Program-made: the position numbers and the translations under genes | Notes under the pieces: generated by a model | The model's database searches: none | What the model saw: only the letters and a program-made list of their open reading frames with translations | What the model was told of the DNA's origin: nothing | Source: Chara braunii | Taxonomy: Eukaryota > Streptophyta > Charophyceae > Charales > Characeae | DNA: 20,119 nt | Assembly (NCBI GenBank): GCA_003427395.1 | Contig: BFEA01000533.1 | Coordinates: 324,517 to 344,635 of the forward strand | Direction of reading: 5' to 3' | Shown here: positions 9,437 to 17,137 of the stretch, piece by piece | How the letters are laid out: every line of letters begins with the position of its first letter | Position numbering within the stretch: the stretch's first letter is position 1

Positions 9437-9869
9437 GCTCCGCAACGAAGGAGTCCATCTTCGCTCGGAGGAAGTCTGTTACCTCTCCCGCTATCCCAAA
9501 TTCATAGGATGACCCCTTGTCATTCCAGCACTCATGTTATACCATGTGGATTCTGACCGGAGGGATCCACTTCGCATCCAGTCGTCCCTTCTGGTGATCA
9601 CTAAAGGCAAACGCCAGATGAAGTTCCTGGAAGGTCCTTTTGATCAGGCGGTTTTCTTCTTCCGTTAAGAACCCGTCTATCCCTATCTTCATTGTGTCCG
9701 CTACCTCATCTGGTATCTGATGTCCCTCCGTCGCCCTTCTTTCTCGGATCACTCTAAGGACCTCTTCCTCCTTCTCCATAGCCTCTTCCTTTGATGTCTC
9801 TAGTAGGATCGAGACTGGTTTTGCTTTCTTCCCTACCGGCTTGTACTTTCGAACACTTCCTTCCGGGAT
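9437..9869 (-). pseudogene. N-terminal part of reverse transcriptase region
   Basis: The minus frame is open from about 9869 to a TAA at 9537-9539, then continues as HECWNDKG to a shift near 9436. It contains RTFQELHLAFAFSDHQKGRL and KWIPPVRIH, the region just before RT motif 1 in gypsy pol, where the polyprotein leads from protease to the fingers. The TAA and the one-base slip to the next frame would stop translation before the RT core. Nothing suggests a separate gene. Confidence 0.75.
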
Positions 9870-10201
9870 CTTTCTCCTAAAAAATGAACAGCCGGAATTG
9901 GCTCCGCCGCCTCTATGACTCGTGGTTGAATGCTAGCTAATTTCCCATTCAGGCAATATCCCTTTTGCACCTCTCTTTCGAACTTGGCCAAGGCTACCGA
10001 ATCCACTCCTACCTTGTGGTATCTGAGGGCCTTGATGAGTTGCAATAGATCGGGGATCTCGAGTGCGATTTCCGGCATGTCTACTCGCACTTCTTTTCGT
10101 TTGGGCAGGCTAGCACCAAGTTCGACCTCTGAATCCTTTTCTGCTATCATAACACCTAGGACTTTGTCCTCTTGCCTCCTCTTCTTCTGGGGCAGGCCCA
10201 T
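9833..10201 (-). pseudogene. Pol linker between protease and reverse transcriptase
   Basis: This minus frame of 122 codons is shifted relative to both the protease frame upstream and the RT frame downstream. It reads LLQLIKALRYHKVGVDSVAL, then a Lys/Glu-rich tail. I place it in pol by position and the shared direction; I see no catalytic motif. Two frameshifts, one near 10205-10232 and one near 9860, isolate it. It may be a tether or connection segment. Confidence 0.6.
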
Positions 10202-10232
10202 CTTGATCCATTCCTTCTTGTTGAACGCTTCC

Positions 10233-10853
10233 TCACATGATTTCTACAATTTTTCTCATACCTTCCATCCGTGCGAAAGCCTCTTTTCGCGTGCTATCCT
10301 CGAATGACGGCGACCATGTTGCCAATTTCCCCCTCGGGGGGTCTCCTCCCGTTCCAAGGAGTCGGAGGAGCTCTCCCCGGCCGGCCACCGGGTCCTCTAT
10401 GTCTACCATGTATGAGCCATCGTGCAAGTGCATGTCTATCATCTCTACGTTCGCACACCACGGTCTCCCAAGGATTATGTCATGATCCATTTCCTCCATT
10501 ACGGCCATCCGCTGAAATGACTAGATTGATTCCCTGACCCCTGCCTTTACAGCACACTTCGTGACGTACCCAGCGAACGGGATTTCCCCGCCAGCTCCCC
10601 GGATGCTCCCTATTACTTCCTTGTTTACCGTACATCCCGTGATCGTTGCGAAAACTCTTCTTATAAGGGTGATTTCTGCCCCTTTGTCTACTAACGCGTC
10701 GGTATGATGAGTCCCGATCTGGATTTTCAGCTTCCCTACGGGCAGTGCATGAAAGCTAAGCTTTGTCCCGGGAGGTGACCTCATAACCTCGCCGCCCTCT
10801 CCATCGGGCAAACTCAAACGAATGTCCGCAAAAGCTTTCTCGAGATCCTCCAA
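10233..10853 (-). pseudogene. Retropepsin-like aspartic protease
   Basis: The protease cuts the Gag-Pol polyprotein. Visible are LPVGKLKIQIGTHHTDALVD (the strand leading into the active site), then Asp-Lys-Gly-Ala-Glu (Asp near 10688), and after a TAG at 10521-10523, HDIILGRPW, the typical hydrophobic-Leu-Gly-Arg stretch near the C terminus. The usual active-site triad is Asp-Thr/Ser-Gly, so the Lys in the middle probably kills activity. The frame is shared with the zinc-knuckle region upstream through TGA 10947-10949. It stops at TGA 10233-10235, then pol shifts frame. Confidence 0.85.
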
Positions 10854-11660
10854 GTCCCCGCGACTCCTCTGAAGGTTAGCTACTTCTTGCGGAGCTTCCT
10901 CCTCCCTCTCCCCTTCAGGTAGTTTGGGGTTGTCGCCTATTTTTACTCACCGCCGGGTCAACAGTTGTTTAAGTCCTTTGAGCAACCTAGGGCTAGCCTG
11001 CAGCATAGTCTGAAAAGATACCGACACCATGGTCCCTAGTAACTTGCTAATGGTGTCATCGATCTCAGGTGAGGATAAGATCGGGATTTGGTACCTAAAA
11101 AAAGCAGAAACTTTGTCTGTAGGCTCCTCTTCCCTAGGTTTCCCATAGACCTTTTCTGGTTCCTCGGCCTCAGGCTCTGCTTGGGGTTCCGAACTTCCAG
11201 CAACCTCCTCCATTACGGTGTCACGGTTAATCCTTCTCCCAACTGTCCCTAGCCGAGTAGTCGCGTTCACCTTATCATGTTCGTCGTTTTCCAAAATGAA
11301 ATTGACTTGCGGCCCGCGCCCCTGACGTTGATCCCAGATGATCTCGCCCACCGGTTCGGCTTCTACGGCTGTTATTTCTAGCCCGTTGAGCATGATAATG
11401 GCTCGCCGCATCCCTCCTGGTGAGTTCCAGTTCACCCGTTCCCCTTGTGGTCAAAATATATCCCCCTTTAATGACCTGGTACACCTTCTTTTTAGAATAT
11501 CATGGTTGAGCTTTGGACACGCACGCACATAATGTCCTATCGCGGTACTATACTTGCATTGCTCGTTAGCGGGATCTCTCCGTCCGAATCCACGATTGGC
11601 CACCCCTGGCGGAACTACTGCTTCCTGGGGCGGGAGGGGGGGACGAGATACTTAAGCCTG
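10854..11660 (-). pseudogene. Post-capsid region with degenerate zinc knuckle
   Basis: This minus frame follows the Gag stop region and runs into protease. It begins with a Pro-rich stretch, then a nucleocapsid-like zinc knuckle (11517-11558), which in intact elements binds the RNA genome. It continues as VNWNSPGGMRRAIIMLNGLE and an acidic linker (10947-11435). In-frame stops are TAA near 11651, TGA near 11436 and TGA 10947-10949. Relative to the capsid frame it lies in the -1 frame (see 11720-11726). Confidence 0.7.
11517..11558 (-). other. Zinc knuckle with Cys-to-Ser change
   Basis: The peptide CKYSTAIGHYVRAC fits the CX2CX4HX4C spacing of retroviral and retrotransposon nucleocapsids, except that the second Cys is Ser (codon AGT). 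The position between capsid and protease is as expected. Zinc binding would be impaired. Confidence 0.8.
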
Positions 11661-11713
11661 CATAACTAGTCGTGCGCTCTACATCCTTTCAATCTTGTTG
11701 TCGACTGTAGGCT

Positions 11714-13059
11714 TTACATCCCCTTTTTCACCTTGTCGCCCGTCCTACTGGTCAAGTCTATAATCTCCCCTTCCTTAAGCAAGGCCAATGTCTCGGTCAC
11801 TACCGTCTTTTCGGCCAGATCCGTTACCGTACTGAAATCAACATCCCTGATGTTTACAAATTTTCTCGTTTGTTGGTAAGCCGACAGGATCTTGTCCTTG
11901 TCGAACTCGGAGAACTGTCTGAGGAAATACTTACTCATTATTCGATCCGTAACCCCGGGGATTCTTAGTGCTACCAAAGTAAACTTCCATAGGAAATCAT
12001 TGTACGTTGCGAAGTTCTTTCTCTGGACTGCCGCTAAATCGCTCCCCCTTGCCATCTTTTCTGCTGCCAGATACTTTCTCATCATTACATCCTGGGTTTC
12101 TTTCCAAGACCGGCTTGCGGCTACGATGGGCATTATGTCCCATCCTAGGCTCAAAGACACTTGTTGTCCCAAGTGGTTCATCTTCTCCTCTTCGGTCCAT
12201 TTCAACAGCGCAGCCAGGTTCTCATAATCTATCACGAATTGCGTGATGTTCGCCCCATCAAACGTCAACTTTTTCTTGGCATCCGCTAGGTAGCCTTGAT
12301 TTTTGTTTAGTGCTCGCGCGAGGGACGACACTATCTTCTTAAGGCCGCCCTCGGAGCTGCTGGCCTCGCCTGTCACACTGTTATCCGGACCTTCCTTGCC
12401 GGCCTTCTGTCCCTCCCTGGTTTTCGTAGTTCCTTCTGGGTCAAACCATCCCAACACTCTTTCCCCAAGGCTCCAGAGTCCTTCGCACCCTCGCATCACT
12501 GCTGGCGTGGTCGGCAGGCGGCTAGCCCTACTATCTATGGCTGGCGGGGTCGTAGCCTTTTCCGCGTCCATCCCCGGAGAGTTCTCCCCTTCTTTCCTTC
12601 TTTTGCTCGACGTTCCCCCATGGTCACTATCTTTATCCCCTTGTCCAGTCCCACCTCGGTCGGTTCTCCGTTCGTCTCGGGGTTCCTCCTGCAGAGAACC
12701 TTCTTCGTTCCCAGTCATCATTTCCTCAATCAATCTCGCCTTGTATTCCGCGGTCCTTTTGTCTATCTCGGCTAGTCTGCGCCTCGTATCCGTGATTCTT
12801 ACTTTCTTAGACACGGCTCCCTCCGAGTTCCCAGGGTTTGTCCTATCCTTATTCCTGCCCTCCTTGGTCCCCCGAGTCCCCTGCCTACTTCCCCCAGTTT
12901 CCCCGTGCTTTCCCCTGTGGAGATCTCCTTCCGGTTCCCTTTGGTACCATCCAGATTTATCGATTCTCTGTCCTTCTGCATCCCGCTTTGTGCGGCACTG
13001 CCTCCTAAACCCGGTTATTCTTCACTCTTATGATTATCTGTCTCCTCCTCCGTTGCCAT
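11714..13059 (-). pseudogene. Gag (capsid) polyprotein
   Basis: Gag forms the particle that packages element RNA. The most likely start is the ATG at 13057-13059 (MATEEETDNHKSEE, then TAA). A shift near 12880 brings in the long frame 11714-12814, which has only a GTG at its own open end. The first half is charged and disordered, with RRLAEIDKRTAEYKARLIEE. The second half is a helical capsid-like region with KKLTFDGANITQFVIDYENL, NHLGQQVSLSLGWDI and LRQFSEFDKDKI, similar in layout to Ty3-type Gag. Near the end, GEIIDLTSRTG resembles a SUMO-interacting motif. The frame stops at TAA 11714-11716, just after a run of A and G, and the zinc knuckle is in the -1 frame. I identify it by position and fold-like pattern, with no catalytic residue to confirm. 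Confidence 0.72.
11720..11726 (-). other. Candidate -1 frameshift site at end of Gag
   Basis: On the coding strand the heptamer is A_AAG_GGG, two codons before the TAA that ends the capsid frame. It fits the X_XXY_YYZ form, and a -1 slip there leads into GDVKPTVDNKIERM and on to the zinc knuckle. In a decayed copy a single-base indel in the homopolymer gives the same picture, so this is only a candidate. Confidence 0.35.
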
Positions 13060-13525
13060 TTGCCTAGTTCTGCATAAGCCAAAGAATTCCCAGGACACAC
13101 GCAATGCGAGGTATTTTAGGTTTCCTAGGCTCCCAGCCCTGTTGGCTTATCTGTATAGCCTCCTTTCCCATCCTCGTTTCCTGATTGCCCTTCCTTAAGG
13201 AGGAGCCACGACTGGCCCTGCCGCTCAGCTGAGCTATGAGCGTGACTTGGCTTCTTTTATCACGAGCCTGTTTGTCGTGCCCTTGTCCCGTCGGGCCGAT
13301 GCGAGGGACTCCGGGTTAGGCATTCTGCTAAGGAAAGTCTTTCCAAGCAGTGTTTCCTGTTTTTGACCTTCAGGGTTATGGTCAATCATTAGGAGTCTAC
13401 CCCCTTCTTTGTTTTCCTAATGGGTTTTAGCCATCCGGGTCCGAGACACCTTGCTTATTCCCATCGGCGGATTTCCGTACGCAGCGAACTATACTGGATC
13501 TGCCCTATTCGCCTGCCTGCGGATC
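13060..13525. other. Spacer between the paralog array and gag
   Basis: No gene is seen. It is the natural place for a gag leader, but no primer-binding site complementary to a recognisable tRNA 3' end was found. A 12-bp perfect palindrome, GCTCAGCTGAGC, lies at 13223-13234. Confidence 0.45.
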
Positions 13526-14374
13526 CTAGTCCCGCTCGCGCCCTCGTGGTTCTTCTGGTTCGGTCGGCTCCTCGAATAGCTCAGCCACCCCTGCCAAATA
13601 GCTCTCTCCTATCTCGATTTCCCTTTGGATTATGCGTTCGTGCCCTGTCTGGTCTAGCCAGGGCGCCCGGAATATCTGGATATGGATGACCTCCAGTAAC
13701 TCGTGGGCCCTGTTTCCCCAGAACGGCCCATGCCTCACGGCGACATCATAGAACATCCCGATGGTCAGAGAGGGAAAGTGGTCTGCCCACATTATTGCCG
13801 AGTCTGCCAGCTCTCGCGCCCTTGCGAGGCTCCCGAAGACGAGATCTATCATAAAACGGGGGACCCGGCACCTCAGCGGCGTGGTTGGTGCTCTGAATTC
13901 ATGCCATCCCCCCATTTCCACCCGGGTAAGTGAGCCCACGTTCCTTCTACCCCTGACTGATTGTCCTATCCGGGTCAACGTCCGGGCGGCCCTTTGAAAA
14001 ACCGGCGCCAACTCGTGACCTTGTGCTATCTCTACCCCCAACGAGTGTCAGCCGATCTTAGGCAGATACATGGTCCCGGTAACTTCCAGATTGGAAAACA
14101 GATCGTCCCCGGGTCCTCGGTCGAGTCTCATCCCTGTCCACCGACATTCTACCAACATGAAGGCGGCGTCCCTCCCCAAAGTCACAGCCCGCCATTCTAT
14201 ATCAAACCCCCGATAAGTTGAACTCGACGGGAGGGATACTTCCCAGCGTCCACCGTTATCCCACGGCGGTCCGGGGTATCGGGGTTGGCGCGCCATTCGC
14301 ACACGGGCCTGAAGTTCCATATGCTCACGTCTTGCTGCCATGGTTATCTTGGTGATTTCCTGCATGATCCACAT
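13526..14374 (-). pseudogene. Module A: unrecognised tandem paralog, broken by TGA
   Basis: This is the copy nearest gag in a four-member minus-strand array. I do not recognise the family. The first ATG is at 14374, and the frame runs to 13526 with one stop, TGA 14048-14050. Features shared with its sisters, in order: a basic N terminus (MAARREHMELQ), a mid part with ECRWTGMRL, then RCRVPRFMIDLVFGSLARA, a helix with ELADSAIM, HGPFWGNRAHELLEVI (Gly near 13729), and an end with YLAGVAELFEEPTEPEEP. No transmembrane segment or known catalytic motif is seen. The TGA sits where module B has the Trp of LSEEGW, with His-Ser following. Without the stop the copy would be about 282 codons. It ends 467 bp before the gag ATG. 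It could be element cargo or a relic of a host gene family. Confidence 0.62.
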
Positions 14375-14460
14375 AGAAAGTGTTACAGCCAATCCTTAGA
14401 AACCGTCCACCTACTGCCCCCTTGCCCTTCGTGTTTTTCAACTTTCTTTTCTGGTTCCAA

Positions 14461-15252
14461 CTATCCCTCCACACCTCCGGGAGCAGTAGCCTCTTCTGGC
14501 TGTTCGTACAATCGGTACAAGTCGTCTATGTAGGTCGCGCCCCGGCCTACCTCCCGCCGGATGACTCCCCACAAGGTCTCGTCATTTATTTGTGGGACTC
14601 CCGGCCTAGTATCTATTGCCGCTCGTAGAATGCAAAGCACTCCGCGGCCCTGTTCGTCCCCGAAAGGCCCCATCTCTAGAAAGGCCCGATAATATTCTCG
14701 GTACATTAATGCTTCGTCAAAATTTAACCTCGTTACGACTGTCACCGCCTGCTCTACTCGTTCTATGCCCCCCATTTGTCTTAGCAGGAAGGGCGGTAGA
14801 CTCATCCGTACGACCTCATTTGGTAGCTTAAAGACCCCTGCCGCGGCGGTTTCTACCTCCGCCGTTACGTCATCTCGTCCCGGGTCTGCAAACTCAAACC
14901 CCTCCCGCCAGGTTATTTGCCATGCCCCTTCGAACATTCGCACGGGGTCATCCCCGGAAGCCAAAGCAATCCCAAAGGTCCGCCATCCCTCTTCCGACAG
15001 GTGTAAGGATCCCGTCGCATGTACACGCCTCGGGCGATTCAAGTCTACGCCCCCGAACTCCCCTCTCGCACGCCATTCCAACTCCACTACTAGGTACACC
15101 GTATCTTCCACCAACTCTACCCCCACCTAGTCCATCACCGGATTGCCTACCGTACTTCTTGCCGGCAGGCTTATTTCGACCCTGCCTTCTGATATTCTTG
15201 GTGGCAGGATCCCACGAGGTCTATCCTCCCAGAACGTCATTTGCCAGACCAT
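14461..15252 (-). pseudogene. Module B: unrecognised tandem paralog, broken by TAG
   Basis: This is the longest unbroken piece of the array: 221 codons from 15126 to 14461. The open frame reaches an ATG at 15252 through one TAG at 15127-15129, and codons upstream (for example AASRLRNRERKHCE) still match the basic N terminus of module A. Visible: WEDRPRGILPPRISEGRVEI, VYLVVELEWRARG, LHLSEEGWRTFGIALASGDD (Trp codon at 14983-14985 intact), RMSLPPFLLRQMGGIERV, YREYYRAFLEMGPFGDEQG (Gly of GPF near 14670) and the tail YIDDLYRLYEQPEE. The TAG lies in NPVMD*VGVELVED, where module C has Asp-Trp-Ile-Gly. The function is unknown; the fold looks mixed, with strands first and helices after. It lies 87 bp before the module A ATG and in a different frame. 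Confidence 0.65.
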
Positions 15253-15499
15253 CTCGCAGTGTTTCCTTTCCCGATTTCTTAGTCTGCTTGCTGCACCCAC
15301 CGAGATTCCACGCCTTTCGTCTTCAACCCCCCCTACTTATCGTACACAGGTTCTTGCAGCTATCCCGTTTCCATATCTGCCTTTATTTTGGCCTCCTCGC
15401 GTCCCTTGCTGACTAATGTATCCTTTCTTATGTCACATCCTAAATCACATGCATCCTCCATACTCCGTCCTTCCCGTGGCGCTCGAACTTTGAACCCTT

Positions 15500-16291
15500 C
15501 TAATCAAGCCACCGCACCTCAAACAGCAAAAAGACATCGTCCACATAGGATGGCGCGGCCGCCGCCTCCGCCTCCCGGCTAACTATGGCGTCCCAAGCTT
15601 TCGCGCTTACTTCTAGGCGGTCGTACTTGCCTATTCTTAGGACGATGATGACTTCCCCGACTTTATCTCCGTAGAAGGGCCCATATTTAAATGAGAGCCT
15701 ATAGAACTCCTCAGTCAACCAGACACACTTTATATGCACCCTTCTCATGGAGTCGGCTACTTGTAAAATGTGCTTTAACCCCCCAAACCACTCGGCTATG
15801 AATTTCGGTACCCAAGCCGTTATCCGTAGACTTGGAGGTTTGAGTTCCTTCCATCCTCCCATGACAACTCTGCTACTAACTTCGTCCCATCCCTCGTTGG
15901 CGAACAGCTTGCCTTCCTTTCGGGTTCGGGCCTTTGCATCCCCTAGAAGCCACATCGGGTCTTGTCCCATTGCTAACATGGTGCAAAACAGGTGTCATCC
16001 ATCCTCGGAAAGGACAATCGTTCCAACTGACTCTACCTTGCCTTCTGCTATATCATCCCATCCTTCCTCTTCCCTTATCGGGTTCCAAATCCGCTCTATC
16101 CATACATATGACAAGTCCCGGGCAACCTCAAGCCCAATCCAATCGCACGTGGTCCCTTTCCATCCGTTCCCTATTGGTATAGGTATTTCTATTCCTCCTC
16201 TGAGTCGCCGTGGTTCCCAGCCTTTGAAGGGGTATTCCATCATCCTTTCTTCTCTAGTCATCTTCCCCTTTCCTGCACAATACCAGGCCAC
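15500..16291 (-). pseudogene. Module C: unrecognised tandem paralog, broken by TGA
   Basis: The frame is open from a GTG at 16291 (first ATG at 16261) to 15500, with one stop, TGA 15995-15997, in LSEDG*HLF. The stop falls on the same codon as in module A. Shared blocks: WEPRRLRGGIEIPIPIGNGW, CDWIGLEVARDLSYVWIE, LAMGQDPMWLLGDAKARTRK, FANEGWDEV, ITAWVPKFIAEWFGGLKHI, QVADSMRR, EFYRLSFKYGPFYGDKVGEV (Gly near 15682) and YVDDVFLLFEV. It lacks the acidic tail of A and D. It shares its frame with module D, from which only 43 bp and three stop codons separate it. The function is unknown. Confidence 0.65.
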
Positions 16292-16333
16292 CCGTCCTCC
16301 CTAAGTTAAGTTTCCCCACTCCTCTCAGAAGTC

Positions 16334-17137
16334 TCAATCCTCTATCTCCTCATCCTCGTCCTCATCACTGAAATCGTCCTCTCCGTCGTAGAACAACTCT
16401 TTCACCCCCTCTAGGAATATCTCCCCTATTGCCACATTTCTATACACTATCCCCCAATGTACAGGGCTAGAGACATAGATATTGTCTAAGCTAAGACAAC
16501 TTAGTATTTCGGTCAGTTCGTCCGCCCTGTTCCCCTCAAACGGCCCCATTTCTACTAACAACCGAAAGAAATCCTGCCTAGCGCATTGGTATAGCCCGAG
16601 GTTCATCATGGACTGACATATCCGTACTAGCCTGCTCCAAGTTCCGAAAACCGCATCCACTAGGAAGGGAGGCAGCACACACCGCATGGTTCTTACGGGT
16701 CGCCTCATGCTTCCTCTATCCCCAAGTTCCACCCGCACATCTACCCTCTCCATTTCCATCTCCCTTCGCTGCCACGCAGCCCACACGACCTCCGCTTCCG
16801 CCTTCTTAAACAATTCGTCCGGCGTATTCCTGAGTGCCAATTCTATGACCATAACATTTTTCCCATCTTGCGACAAGTAGACTCACCCCCGAGCTTCCAC
16901 TGTTCCTCGGAACTCCAAATCCATTAAACTTGGTGACAACCTTGTCAAGCTAACATTAGCCCATATCGTCTCTATCCATAGGAACGCGTCTTTCTCATAC
17001 AGCATCACGGTTTAATATGCTGGTTCAAGGTCCGTCCACGCCCCATCTTCCGGGAGGACGACCGACACCCCATCCTTTACGTCTACTGGCATCTCTAGAC
17101 CGCTGGTATAAGTCGGGGGAGACAACCATCGCGCCAT
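16334..17137 (-). pseudogene. Module D: unrecognised tandem paralog, broken by TAA and TGA
   Basis: This is the outermost copy. The ATG is at 17137 (MARWLSPPTYTSG), and the open frame extends further upstream to about 17224. Stops lie at 17012-17014 (TAA) and 16883-16885 (TGA), after which 180 codons are open to 16334. Shared blocks: AFLWIETIW, VYLSQDGKNVMVIELALRNT, RCVLPPFLVDAVFGTWSRL, RICQSMMNLG, FFRLLVEMGPFEGNRADELT (Gly near 16546), FLEGVKELFYDGEDD and a strongly acidic tail (DEDEDEEIED). It is the most diverged copy: the Trp of module B is Lys here. Function unknown. Confidence 0.62.

Larger units (their letters stand above)
6514..13059 (-). mobile_element. Decayed Ty3/gypsy LTR retrotransposon, gag-pol internal region
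   Basis: The domain order on the minus strand is Gag, zinc knuckle, aspartic protease, reverse transcriptase, RNase H, integrase. Integrase after RNase H is the Ty3/gypsy order; Ty1/copia has it before RT. Many in-frame stops and several frameshifts show that it is not autonomous now. No LTR pair was found in the window, so only the internal coding part is delimited. The unexplained minus-strand ORFs on either side (5240-6145 and 13526-17137) may belong to a longer element. Confidence 0.9.

Noticed and set aside
12303-13067. Plus-strand 254-codon ORF as a gene
   Set aside because: It is antisense to the Gag frame and consists of Leu, Ser and Pro runs expected from the complement of a purine-rich coding strand.
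13215-13245. tRNA-like A-box (TAGCTCAGCTGAGC) on the minus strand
   Set aside because: It is explained by a 12-bp palindrome; no B-box, anticodon arm or acceptor pairing follows.
13526-17137. TGA read as Trp (altered genetic code) to explain array stops
   Set aside because: TGG is used for Trp throughout, and TAG and TAA also interrupt the same frames, so mutational decay explains more.
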